64,000 nucleotides of DNA from Bacillota bacterium (GTDB taxonomy: Bacteria > Bacillota > Clostridia > DSM-8532), in contig JAEYOK010000025.1 in the NCBI GenBank assembly GCA_023411795.1, positions 1-64,000 on the forward strand. Reading direction: 5' to 3'. Made by a program: the position numbers and the translations under genes. The notes beneath the pieces are model-generated. The model searched no databases. It saw only the letters and a program-made list of their open reading frames with translations, and was not told where the DNA came from. Shown here one piece after another: positions 28,413-36,697 of the stretch. Within the stretch, counting starts at the first letter, position 1. Each line of letters opens with the position of its first letter.

Positions 28413-28441
28413 TGATTCAAGGTAATATATCTGGTATAATA
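28413..28441 (+). promoter_or_regulatory. Sigma-A promoter of the EF-G paralogue
   Basis: TTGATT (28413-28418), 17 bp, TATAAT (28436-28441), about 97 bp before the start codon. Confidence 0.65.
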
Positions 28442-28537
28442 CTTCTAAAATTACTCAAACCCAAATTAGATTTTTGTGCATATTGTATAAAAAAATAGGA
28501 AAGGTTTGTGCAAGTTAACAAATAAGGGGGAATTGAT

Positions 28538-30622
28538 ATGAAAGACTATAGTTGTGAAAAAATCCGCAACATATGTCTGCTAGGGCATGGCAATGCGGGC
28601 AAGACAACGTTGGCCGAGGCAATGTTAAATATAACTGGAGCAACGGATCGCTTCGGAAGCGTTGTCGATGGAAACACTGTTATGGACTATGATCCTGAAG
28701 AAATTAAAAGGAAATTTTCAATTTCAACTGCTCTTGCACCGGTAGAATGGAATGACATAAAGATTAATGTTATTGATACTCCCGGTTATTTTGATTTTGT
28801 CGGAGAAATGCTGGAAGGCCTTAGTGTTGCCGATGGTGCCGTTATATTGGCCGGTGGTAAAGATGGTCTTCAGGTAGGTACTGAGAAAGCTTGGTCAGCT
28901 GTAAATGAAAGGAAGCTTCCCAGATTGTTTTTAATTAGCAAGCTGGACGAAGAAAATGCTGATTTTTCAAAAGTGTTCAATGAATTAAAGGATAAGTTCG
29001 GCAAGAGTGTTATAGCACTCCATTTACCTATTTTTGAAAACGGAAAAATAAAAGGAATAGTTGATGTTCCTCATATGAAAGCAGTCTATCTTAATGGTAA
29101 GGACATAACCTACGGAGAGGTTCCCGCAAATCTGGTTGGCGAAGCAGAAAGCTATAGAGAAGGAATCGCTGAGGCTGTAGCTGAGACAGATGAAGATCTC
29201 ATGGAAAAATATTTTTCCGGGGAAGCCTTCACCGAGGAAGAAATAGATAAAGGTATCAAGAACGGTACCAAAATAGGTGATATAGCTCCGGTTCTTTGTG
29301 TAGCATCCACACAAAAGATTGGTGTGAGACTGCTAATGAATGCTATTGGAACCTATATGCCGGCTCATTGTGAAAAACCTGTTGTAAAAGTATTGAAGGC
29401 TTCAACAAAAGAGCCTGTTGAAATAAAAACAGGAGAGAAAGAGCCTGTTGTTGTTCAAGTGTTTAAGACAATTGCTGACCCGTTTGTAGGAAAGATATCT
29501 TTCCTGAAGGTTATCTCAGGGACCCTTTTACCCGACAGCACAATTTATAATGTCAATAAAGAGAAGTCCGAGAAAATAAGCAGTATTTTTGCAATGAAGG
29601 GTAAGCAGCAGATAAATATAAATAAACTTGTATCAGGTGATATCGGTGCAGTTGCTAAGCTATCTGTAACAGATACAAACGATACTCTGGCTTCTAAGGA
29701 TATTGGGGTTTTAGTTGAACCCATTACATTCCCTGAGCCAATGCTTGGAATGGCAATTATGCCAAAGGCAAAAGGCGATGAAGATAAGATCGGAACCGGT
29801 CTTAACAGACTTTTGGAAGAGGATCCTACCTTTAAGATGATGCTCAATACCGAAACCAAACAAACCATTATTTATGGTGTAGGCGATCAGCACCTGGATG
29901 TAATAACAAGTAAACTGAAGAATAAGTTCAAGGTTGATGTTGATCTTGTTAATCCAATAATTCCTTACCGTGAAACAATTAAGAAGAAGGTTAAGGTAGA
30001 AGGAAAGCATAAGAAGCAGAGCGGCGGACACGGACAGTTCGGCGATGTTTGGATAGAGTTTGAGCCGGGACCGTCAGAGGATCTTGTATTCGAAGAAAAG
30101 ATTTTCGGTGGTTCTGTACCGAAACAGTATTTCCCCGCTGTTGAAAAAGGATTAAGAGACAGTATGCAAAAAGGCGTGCTGGCAGGATATCCTGTAGTTC
30201 ACCTTAAAGCTACTTTAGTAGATGGTAAATACCATGACGTTGACTCTTCGGAAATGGCCTTTAAGATTGCTGCCAGCTTAGCATACAAGGAAGGTGTTAA
30301 ACAGGCAGGACCTGTTCTTTTGGAACCGATTTGTCATGTTGAAGTTTATATCCCGGATGATTATATGGGTGATATCATTGGTGACTTGAATAAGCGCCGT
30401 GGTAGAGTGCTGGGTATGAATCCTCATGAGCACGGTATACAACAGGTTGTTGCAGAAGTTCCTCAGGCTGAGATGTTCCGCTATGCTACCGATCTTCGTT
30501 CAATGACACAAGGCAGAGGCTGGTTCAGTATGAACTTTGAGCGTTATGAAGAAGCTCCTCCGATGGTAGCTGAAAAGGTTATTGCAGAAGCGGCCAGAAA
30601 CAAGGAAGCTGATGACGAGTAA
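28538..30622 (+). CDS. Elongation factor G-like GTPase (FusA2 type)
   Basis: A 694-residue translational GTPase paralogue. G1 GHGNAGKTTL, G3 DTPGYFDF and a G4-like SKLDEENADF are seen; G4 has Ser in place of the Asn of NKxD. Domains II to V follow in EF-G order (domain II about 290-370, domain IV with SGGHGQFGDVWIEFEP, domain V with EVYIPDDYMGDIIGDLNKRRGRVLGM). It is longer-diverged than canonical FusA, which lies in the str operon with rpsL/rpsG/tuf, not seen here. A role in ribosome recycling or stress is possible; family members differ. AAGGGGG precedes the ATG. A terminator follows. Confidence 0.9.
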   Translation: MKDYSCEKIRNICLLGHGNAGKTTLAEAMLNITGATDRFGSVVDGNTVMDYDPEEIKRKFSISTALAPVEWNDIKINVIDTPGYFDFVGEMLEGLSVADGAVILAGGKDGLQVGTEKAWSAVNERKLPRLFLISKLDEENADFSKVFNELKDKFGKSVIALHLPIFENGKIKGIVDVPHMKAVYLNGKDITYGEVPANLVGEAESYREGIAEAVAETDEDLMEKYFSGEAFTEEEIDKGIKNGTKIGDIAPVLCVASTQKIGVRLLMNAIGTYMPAHCEKPVVKVLKASTKEPVEIKTGEKEPVVVQVFKTIADPFVGKISFLKVISGTLLPDSTIYNVNKEKSEKISSIFAMKGKQQININKLVSGDIGAVAKLSVTDTNDTLASKDIGVLVEPITFPEPMLGMAIMPKAKGDEDKIGTGLNRLLEEDPTFKMMLNTETKQTIIYGVGDQHLDVITSKLKNKFKVDVDLVNPIIPYRETIKKKVKVEGKHKKQSGGHGQFGDVWIEFEPGPSEDLVFEEKIFGGSVPKQYFPAVEKGLRDSMQKGVLAGYPVVHLKATLVDGKYHDVDSSEMAFKIAASLAYKEGVKQAGPVLLEPICHVEVYIPDDYMGDIIGDLNKRRGRVLGMNPHEHGIQQVVAEVPQAEMFRYATDLRSMTQGRGWFSMNFERYEEAPPMVAEKVIAEAARNKEADDE

Positions 30623-30641
30623 AGAATTATAATTTAAGCAT

Positions 30642-30682
30642 AATATTAAAGGGGCTGTGAATACAGCCCCTTTAATATTTGC
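30642..30682 (+). terminator. Terminator after the EF-G paralogue
   Basis: A perfect 17-bp stem (30642-30658 with 30663-30679) with loop GAAT, core GGGGCTGT/ACAGCCCC, and a short T tract. It isolates the gene from the ctsR operon. Confidence 0.85.
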
Positions 30683-30689
30683 TTTGTTG

Positions 30690-30735
30690 TTGCGAAAGTT
30701 AATGGAATGTTTTATAATAGTCAGAGATGGTCAAA
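30690..30735 (+). promoter_or_regulatory. ctsR operon promoter with CtsR box
   Basis: TTGCGA (30690-30695), 17 bp, TATAAT (30713-30718). Immediately downstream, 30719-30735 reads AGTCAGAGATGGTCAAA, matching the CtsR heptad repeat RGTCAAANANRGTCAAA with one mismatch. CtsR bound here would cover the start site and repress its own operon at low temperature. Confidence 0.85.
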
Positions 30736-30754
30736 TAAATTTAGAGGTGATGAG

Positions 30755-31216
30755 ATGGCAAGACTCAGTGATATAATAGAAACCTTTTTAAAGGCACTGA
30801 TAAATGAAGAAGAGGGATCAGTCGAAATACAGAGAAATGAGCTTGCCAACAAGTTCAACTGTGTTCCCTCACAAATTAATTATGTTATTTCCACGCGTTT
30901 TACCGCAGATAAGGGTTACTATGTAGAAAGTCGCCGCGGAGGTGGTGGTTATATAAGCATTAAAAGGCTCAATACCGAATCGGCAGGAGAATATTTAATG
31001 CATATTATAACTTCAATCGGAGACAGGATTTCTCAGCATACTTCCGAGGTATTTATTAATAACTTTGTTGACTATAATATAATAGAATATCGTGAAGCTA
31101 TGCTGATGAAAGCGGCTACATCTGACAAGGTTCTAATGGATATTCCTACTGATAAGAGGGATGAGGTAAGGGCCACTATTCTTAAGCATATGCTTATGAG
31201 CTTGACAGTGCTGTAA
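30755..31216 (+). CDS. ctsR: Heat-shock repressor CtsR
   Basis: A 153-residue repressor of class III heat-shock genes. The ATG at 30755 follows AGAGGTGATGAG; it gives the family's normal length and start (MARLSDIIE). The winged helix (NELANKFNCVPSQINYVISTRFT, then the wing ESRRGGGGYISIKR near 55-75) contains the Arg/Gly wing tip that McsB phosphorylates in Bacillus. It leads the operon ctsR-mcsA-mcsB-clpC, with spacings of 14 bp and overlaps thereafter. Confidence 0.96.
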   Translation: MARLSDIIETFLKALINEEEGSVEIQRNELANKFNCVPSQINYVISTRFTADKGYYVESRRGGGGYISIKRLNTESAGEYLMHIITSIGDRISQHTSEVFINNFVDYNIIEYREAMLMKAATSDKVLMDIPTDKRDEVRATILKHMLMSLTVL

Positions 31217-31230
31217 CGGAGGTGTTTTCA

Positions 31231-31728
31231 ATGCCACTTTGTCAGATATGTAAACAAAGAGAAGCTACCGTATATTTTACTCAAATAATAAACGGATACA
31301 AAACAAGACTGAACGTGTGCAAGCAGTGCGCAGGAACAGACGGATTAAAGATTGATTTGAATTCTTTGCTAACCGGTCTTCTTGCAATGCAGAACGCTGA
31401 AGTCCAACAAGTAAGGGAGCTTAATTGTGACCGATGCGGCATGACAATAGATGAGTTTAATAGCACAGGCAGGATGGGTTGCAGTAAATGTTATGAGGTG
31501 TTCTTTGACCCGATGCAGAGTCTTCTCAACAGGATACAAGGCAACACCCACCACTGCGGGAAAAGCCCAAACAAATCAGGGCCGAGGCAGACAAATGAAC
31601 ATCAGATTGAACAGCTCAGGCAGGAGCTTGCTGATTGTATAAGAAACGAAGCTTATGAAAAGGCTGCTGAAATACGTGACATGATAAAGGAATTGAATAC
31701 GGGGAAGGGGGGCTCAGACGGTGAGTAA
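31231..31728 (+). CDS. mcsA: McsA, zinc-binding activator of McsB
   Basis: A 165-residue adaptor that activates the arginine kinase McsB. The ATG at 31231 is chosen because GGAGG abuts the alternative GTG at 31222. CxxC pairs at the N-terminus (CQIC, CKQC) and centre (CDRC, CSKC) make two zinc fingers; a C-terminal UVR domain (about 125-160, LRQELADCIRNEAYEKAAEIRD) binds ClpC. It overlaps the mcsB start by 8 bp. Confidence 0.95.
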   Translation: MPLCQICKQREATVYFTQIINGYKTRLNVCKQCAGTDGLKIDLNSLLTGLLAMQNAEVQQVRELNCDRCGMTIDEFNSTGRMGCSKCYEVFFDPMQSLLNRIQGNTHHCGKSPNKSGPRQTNEHQIEQLRQELADCIRNEAYEKAAEIRDMIKELNTGKGGSDGE

Positions 31729-32761
31729 ATGGTATATTGACGCAGGCCCCGATTCGGATGTTGTAGTTTCCAGTAGGGTTCGCCTAGCGAGAAATTTCAA
31801 AAACTACCCTTTTCCCAGAAGAAGTACTAAGGAGGATCAGGAGAATATAATTAATGAGACCTGTGATGCCTTGTTCTCAGGCAATCCGGAGCTTAAAGAA
31901 AGTTTGTCCCTGATTCTGTTTAAAGATATACCCCCCATTGAGCGTCAGGTTCTGGTAGAAAAGCATTTGGTCAGTAAAGAGCTTGCCGAAAGCAATTTGG
32001 AAGTTGGAGCATTAATAAGCAGCGACGAGCAAATCAGTATTATGCTCAATGAGGAGGATCATTTAAGAATACAATGCCTTGCATCAGGTATGCAGCTTGA
32101 GAAGTTATTTGATTTATGCAACTCATTGGATGATACGATTGCAGAGAAGATAGACTATGCATTTGATGATTCGATGGGGTATCTTACCAGCTGTCCGACA
32201 AATGTGGGAACAGCCGTAAGGGCCTCGTTGATGCTACATCTTCCCGCTTTGACAATAACGGGGTATATAAAAACCGTTCTGGAATCCTGCGGAAAGCTGG
32301 GTTTGGCTGTACGAGGGTTATATGGCGAAAACACTGAGGCTTATGGCAACATGTATCAGCTTTCCAACCAGATAACCCTGGGCAGAAGTGAAACCGATAT
32401 AGTTTTAAGCATCAAGAATATAGGAGTTCAAATTATCGAGCAAGAGAGGCTTTTAAGAGCCGAGCTTCTTCAAAGAAATGGGAAAAGGCTTGAAGACCGT
32501 ATTATGAGGTCATACGGTATCTTGAGGTTTTCAAGGATACTTACATCGGAAGAAGCGCTTAAAAGATTGTCAGATATACGTTTGGGCATAAATCTTGGAC
32601 TGATTGAAGAGCTTACAGAGATGGACGTTAATGAGATGATACTAAAAATTCAGCCCGGAAGTCTTCAAAAGTATGCCGGAAAACTGCTTAAGCCAGATGA
32701 CAGGGATATTATACGGGCAGAATATGTAAGAAATGAAATAGAAAGAAGTAATAAAGCTTAA
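31721..32761 (+). CDS. mcsB: Protein-arginine kinase McsB
   Basis: A 346-residue phosphagen-kinase-fold enzyme that phosphorylates Arg in proteins to mark them for ClpCP and to inactivate CtsR. It starts at GTG 31721 behind GGGG. Motifs: SSRVRLARNFKNYPFP near 17-32, NEEDHLRIQ near 110, and CPTNVGTAVRASLMLHLP near 160, typical of McsB and of phosphagen kinases. Its full length and order with mcsA are normal. Confidence 0.96.
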   Translation: MSKWYIDAGPDSDVVVSSRVRLARNFKNYPFPRRSTKEDQENIINETCDALFSGNPELKESLSLILFKDIPPIERQVLVEKHLVSKELAESNLEVGALISSDEQISIMLNEEDHLRIQCLASGMQLEKLFDLCNSLDDTIAEKIDYAFDDSMGYLTSCPTNVGTAVRASLMLHLPALTITGYIKTVLESCGKLGLAVRGLYGENTEAYGNMYQLSNQITLGRSETDIVLSIKNIGVQIIEQERLLRAELLQRNGKRLEDRIMRSYGILRFSRILTSEEALKRLSDIRLGINLGLIEELTEMDVNEMILKIQPGSLQKYAGKLLKPDDRDIIRAEYVRNEIERSNKA

Positions 32762-32809
32762 TTAATAAATAAATTAAAATGTGAAACAAACATTAAAGAG
32801 GTGAAATAC

Positions 32810-35257
32810 ATGATATTCGGTAAATTTACAAAGAAAGCGGAGACCGCACTAATGCATGCAAAGGAATGTGCATTAGCATTTGGACATCCATATATAGGAA
32901 CAGAGCATATTCTTTGGGGACTGGCTAAGGAAGGTACCGGGATAGCTGCCAGCGTTCTATCTGCAAATGGAGTGAATGAAGAGCGCATTAAGCAAAAAAT
33001 TCTTGAGCTTATAGGCGGTGGGGACGGTTCGGTAACAAATCTGTCCTATACCCCAAGGACTAAGCGAGTTTTAGAGCTTAGCTATGCCGAGGCAAGGCGT
33101 ATGGGCCAGAACTATATTGGGACTGAGCATTTGCTTATTGCCATAATGCGCGAGGGTGAGAGCGTTGCCGTTAAGATAATAACAGATTTAGGAAATGACA
33201 TTCGCAAGCTGTATGAGAATATCCTGTCTATGCTAAGTGAGGATACTCCCATGGCAGCAGCACAGTCCAAACCCCAGGTTACTGATGTGGATACACCCAC
33301 CCTCGATCAATTTGGTCGGGATTTGACCTACATGGTTAGGGAAGGAAAAGTTGACCCCGTTGTTGGCCGTGATAAAGAGATAGAGCGGGTTATTCAGATA
33401 TTAAGCCGAAGGACAAAAAACAACCCCTGTCTGATTGGTGAGCCGGGTGTGGGTAAGACGGCTATTTGTGAAGGCCTTGCCCATAAGATAATTGAAGGGA
33501 ATGTTCCCGAAACCTTGAAGGATAAGCGTGTTGTGACTTTAGATTTATCTTCAATGGTGGCCGGTGCAAAATACAGAGGCGAATTTGAAGACAGGCTGAA
33601 AAAATCCATCGAAGAGATCCGAAACGCAGGGAATGTAATTCTTTTCATAGATGAACTTCACACAATTGTTGGAGCAGGAGCGGCAGAAGGCGCTATCGAT
33701 GCGGCAAATATTCTTAAGCCATTACTTGCCAGAGGTGAGATTCAAATAATCGGAGCCACCACTCTGGACGAATACAGAAAGCATATTGAGAAAGATGCAG
33801 CCCTTGAACGCAGGTTCCAGCCTATCACCGTGTCGGAGCCGACTTCCGAAGAAGCAGTACAGATACTTTTTGGCATACGGGATAAATATGAGGCCCATCA
33901 TAAAGTAAAAATAACCGATAAAGCCATTGAAGCTGCGGTGAAGCTGTCTATCAGATATATTAACGACAGATTTTTGCCGGACAAGGCAATAGATTTAATT
34001 GATGAGGCGTCCAGCAAGGTGAGATTAAAAAGCTTTACAGCTCCGCCTGATTTGAAGAATTTGGAGCGCAAGATTGAAGAACTTCACAAAATGAAGGAAG
34101 ATTCAATTGTAAGCCAGGAATTTGAAAAAGCTGCGGCACTGAGGGATGAAGAAAGCAAACTGAAGGAAGAGCTGAACTCAAAGAAGGAAGCCTGGCAGAT
34201 GGAGAACTCCAAAAACACCCAGATTGTTACTGAAGAGGAGATTGCTTCAATTATCGGGTCGTGGACAGGAATACCCGTAAGCCGTCTGGCTCAGGAAGAA
34301 TCAGAACGCCTTAAAAACATGGAATCGGAGCTTCACAAAAGGGTTATTGGCCAGGAGGATGCAGTTAGTGCGGTTTCTCGTGCAATAAGAAGAGGCCGTG
34401 TAGGCTTGAAAGACCCGAAACGCCCCGTAGGCTCGTTCATATTTTCAGGTCCTACCGGTGTAGGTAAAACAGAGCTGTCAAAAGCACTTGCCGAGGCACT
34501 GTTTGGCGACGAAAGTCTGATGATACGAATCGATATGTCGGAATATATGGAAAAACACAGTGTCTCAAGATTGGTAGGTTCTCCTCCCGGCTATGTAGGT
34601 TACGATGAGGGTGGCCAATTAACTGAAAAGGTCAGAAGAAAGCCTTATGCGGTGGTCCTGTTTGACGAAATTGAGAAGGCACATCCCGACGTATTTAATA
34701 TGCTTCTTCAGATTTTGGACGATGGCAGGCTTACTGATTCAACAGGAAGATCAGTGGACTTTAGAAACACTGTAATAATCATGACATCAAATGTCGGCGC
34801 CCGAGATATTGTTGAACCCAAAAAACTCGGGTTTGGCGCAATGGAGGAGAATGCCGCCAGAGATTACAATGACATGAAAAAGAATGTCATGGCTGAGCTC
34901 AAAAAAACATTTAGACCCGAGTTTATAAATCGTGTCGACGAAATTATAGTATTCCATCCTTTGAACCGTGAGGAAATCAAGAGAATCGGAACACTTATGC
35001 TGAATGAAACAGTCAAGAGGATGGAGCAGAACAATATTAAAGTGACATTTACAGAAGAGGTTACCGATTATCTGGCCGAAAAGGGCTATGATAAGACATA
35101 CGGAGCCAGACCCTTGAAGCGAACAATTCAGGAAAAAATTGAGGATAAGCTGGCAGAGGCTATGCTTGATAACGATGTCAAGGAAGGCGACACAGTGACT
35201 ATTTCCTACGAGGAAGGTAACATAGTAATTAAAAATGGGATGGCAGATGAAATATGA
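32810..35257 (+). CDS. clpC: Clp protease ATPase subunit ClpC
   Basis: An 815-residue AAA+ unfoldase of the ClpCP protease. The ATG at 32810 follows AAAGAGGTG. Order: Clp_N double repeat (about 1-145), AAA-1 with GEPGVGKTAICE, UVR-containing middle domain (about 410-470, VSQEFEKAAALRDEE), AAA-2 with SGPTGVGKTELSKAL, and C-terminal D2-small domain. The ClpP-binding loop near IGFG lies at LGFGAMEE (about 665). The reading frame ends at a TGA supplied by an inserted palindrome (35255-35368). After that insert, a copy of the gene's end continues in frame for 12 more codons (IERENEKKRANK). The original protein was probably 827 residues. Confidence 0.95.
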   Translation: MIFGKFTKKAETALMHAKECALAFGHPYIGTEHILWGLAKEGTGIAASVLSANGVNEERIKQKILELIGGGDGSVTNLSYTPRTKRVLELSYAEARRMGQNYIGTEHLLIAIMREGESVAVKIITDLGNDIRKLYENILSMLSEDTPMAAAQSKPQVTDVDTPTLDQFGRDLTYMVREGKVDPVVGRDKEIERVIQILSRRTKNNPCLIGEPGVGKTAICEGLAHKIIEGNVPETLKDKRVVTLDLSSMVAGAKYRGEFEDRLKKSIEEIRNAGNVILFIDELHTIVGAGAAEGAIDAANILKPLLARGEIQIIGATTLDEYRKHIEKDAALERRFQPITVSEPTSEEAVQILFGIRDKYEAHHKVKITDKAIEAAVKLSIRYINDRFLPDKAIDLIDEASSKVRLKSFTAPPDLKNLERKIEELHKMKEDSIVSQEFEKAAALRDEESKLKEELNSKKEAWQMENSKNTQIVTEEEIASIIGSWTGIPVSRLAQEESERLKNMESELHKRVIGQEDAVSAVSRAIRRGRVGLKDPKRPVGSFIFSGPTGVGKTELSKALAEALFGDESLMIRIDMSEYMEKHSVSRLVGSPPGYVGYDEGGQLTEKVRRKPYAVVLFDEIEKAHPDVFNMLLQILDDGRLTDSTGRSVDFRNTVIIMTSNVGARDIVEPKKLGFGAMEENAARDYNDMKKNVMAELKKTFRPEFINRVDEIIVFHPLNREEIKRIGTLMLNETVKRMEQNNIKVTFTEEVTDYLAEKGYDKTYGARPLKRTIQEKIEDKLAEAMLDNDVKEGDTVTISYEEGNIVIKNGMADEI

Positions 35258-35368
35258 ACACAGGGGGGACGGTTCTTCTGTGTTCTGTTCTTAAGAATAT
35301 ATCAATTGAGAACACAGAAGAACCGTCCCTCTGTGTTCCCCCTGTGTTCCCCCTGTGTTCAAGATAAC
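35255..35368. repeat. GGGACGG-type palindromic element inserted in the clpC 3' end
   Basis: A 114-bp insert with a perfect 21-bp inverted repeat (35266-35286 and 35309-35329, core GGGACGG/CCGTCCC, loop 22 bases), followed by tandem CTGTGTTCCCC units to about 35360. It is flanked by an identical 24-bp direct repeat: 35231-35254 on the left (last eight codons of the present clpC) and 35369-35392 on the right. Past the right copy the clpC frame continues 12 codons to TGA at 35428. This fits an insertion with target duplication. Two related palindromes lie at 40018 and 52932. Confidence 0.85.
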
Positions 35369-35466
35369 AAAAATGGGATGGCAGATGAAATAGAGAGAGA
35401 AAACGAGAAAAAAAGAGCAAATAAATGAGCTAGAGAGATGTATTTTAAATTTAACGCTTTTTAATC

Positions 35467-35526
35467 TTGACATGGATTCAATATCTGTATTAGAATAAAC
35501 AACGTTGCACTATGCAGCGTTGTTTT
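35467..35526 (+). promoter_or_regulatory. rplM promoter and L13-leader-like hairpin
   Basis: TTGACA (35467-35472), 18 bp, TAGAAT (35491-35496). Just after it AACAACGTTGC pairs with GCAGCGTTGTT (35498-35524) with loop ACTAT, then TTTTCTTT. The shape and position match the L13 ribosomal leader found before rplM-rpsI in Firmicutes, thought to respond to L13; it may also be a plain attenuator-like terminator. The start codon is about 60 bp on. Confidence 0.65.
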
Positions 35527-35585
35527 CTTTATAAAAAGTAGTTTATCGGGGATATCCCGTAAAGCATATTAAAGGAGGTTACCTA

Positions 35586-36020
35586 ATGAAGACGTTTATG
35601 GCTAAAGCACAAGAAGTCGATAGAAAATGGTATGTTATTGACGTTGAGGGTAAGGTTCTTGGTCGTGCGGCAAGTGAAGTTGCAAAAATCCTTCGCGGCA
35701 AGAACAAGCCTATTTATACACCTCATACTGACACTGGCGACTTTGTTATCATTATCAATGCGGATAAGATTGTTTTGACAGGTAATAAGCTTGATCAGAA
35801 AATGTACAGACGCCACACCGGATGGATTGGACACCTTAAGGAAGTCAAGTACAGACATTTCCTTGAGAAACAACCTGAAAAGGTTTTTGAACTTGCTGTC
35901 AAGAGAATGCTTCCCGGCAACAGCTTGGGACGCGCTATGTTTAAAAAGCTTAAAGTATACGCAGGTGCTGAGCATAATCATCAAGCTCAGAAGCCCGAAG
36001 TACTTGAGCTTAACATTTAG
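35586..36020 (+). CDS. rplM: Ribosomal protein L13 (uL13)
   Basis: A 144-residue 50S protein, with MAKAQEVDRKWYVIDVEGKV near the N-terminus, RGKNKPIYTPHTDTGDFVI and MLPGNSLGRAMFKKLKVYAG, all typical of L13. AGGAGG precedes the ATG. It is 18 bp before rpsI, the conserved bacterial pair, and sits behind an L13-leader-like hairpin. Confidence 0.98.
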   Translation: MKTFMAKAQEVDRKWYVIDVEGKVLGRAASEVAKILRGKNKPIYTPHTDTGDFVIIINADKIVLTGNKLDQKMYRRHTGWIGHLKEVKYRHFLEKQPEKVFELAVKRMLPGNSLGRAMFKKLKVYAGAEHNHQAQKPEVLELNI

Positions 36021-36038
36021 TGGAGGGAGGATACGTAA

Positions 36039-36431
36039 ATGGCAAAGGTACAGTTTTACGGTACAGGCAGAAGAAAGAAATCCGTTGCAAGGTGCAGACT
36101 CGTACCCGGAAACGGTAATCTAACAATAAATGAGAGATCCATTGATGATTATTTTGGACTTGAAACCCTCAAGGTCATCTGTAAGTCACCTTTAGTTCTT
36201 ACAGAGACTATAGGAAAGTTTAATGCCATCATTACAGTTAGAGGCGGTGGATTTACCGGTCAGGCCGGTGCAATCCGTCACGGTATTTCAAGGGCTTTGT
36301 TAAAGGCCGATGATGCATTCAGAACTCCACTTAAGAAGGCCGGATATCTCACTCGTGATCCAAGAATGAAGGAAAGAAAGAAGTACGGCTTAAAGGGCGC
36401 ACGTCGTGCACCACAGTTCTCAAAGAGATAA
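36039..36431 (+). CDS. rpsI: Ribosomal protein S9 (uS9)
   Basis: A 130-residue 30S protein with YGTGRRKKSVARCRLVPG and the conserved basic C-terminus ending RRAPQFSKR, whose tail reaches the P-site tRNA. The stop codon lies inside an 11-bp inverted repeat (36425-36435 with 36443-36453). The conserved SKR ending is intact, so the repeat has not changed the protein. Confidence 0.98.
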   Translation: MAKVQFYGTGRRKKSVARCRLVPGNGNLTINERSIDDYFGLETLKVICKSPLVLTETIGKFNAIITVRGGGFTGQAGAIRHGISRALLKADDAFRTPLKKAGYLTRDPRMKERKKYGLKGARRAPQFSKR

Positions 36432-36545
36432 TTTCCTACCGAGAAATTATCTCTCTGGAGATAATTTTCCTTCCAAGGGGGAAAACCATCTCTCTGGAGA
36501 TAATTTTCCTTCCAAGGAGAATAGTTATCCCTCTAGAGATAATCA
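36425..36545. repeat. Direct and inverted repeats after rpsI
   Basis: An 11-bp inverted repeat GAGATAATTTC/GAAATTATCTC (36425-36453) overlaps the rpsI stop codon. Two identical 30-bp direct repeats follow at 36449-36478 and 36488-36517 (period 39), each containing CTCTGGAG and CCTTCCAAGG palindromes, then a decayed third unit near 36525-36543. The build resembles the cluster after 28184, but the sequences differ. Confidence 0.8.
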
Positions 36546-36554
36546 GCAAAAATC

Positions 36555-36587
36555 AAACTCTCCACTTTTGTGGAGAGTTTTTTTGGT
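36555..36587 (+). terminator. Terminator of the rplM-rpsI operon
   Basis: AAACTCTCCAC pairs with GTGGAGAGTTT around TTTT and runs into seven T. Confidence 0.9.
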
Positions 36588-36697
36588 TCTGACGGCCTCG
36601 GTGTGGCTTAATTCCGTTATTTAGTTGATAGGGAAAAAGATGATATAATATACTCAAACATTTGTGATAAAAATTTAAGTCGGAGGCATGGCAAATA

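Noticed and set aside
36406..36624. 72-codon frame with repeated SGDNFPSK
   Set aside because: It is only a reading of the 30-bp repeats after rpsI, continues through the terminator, and has no ribosome site.
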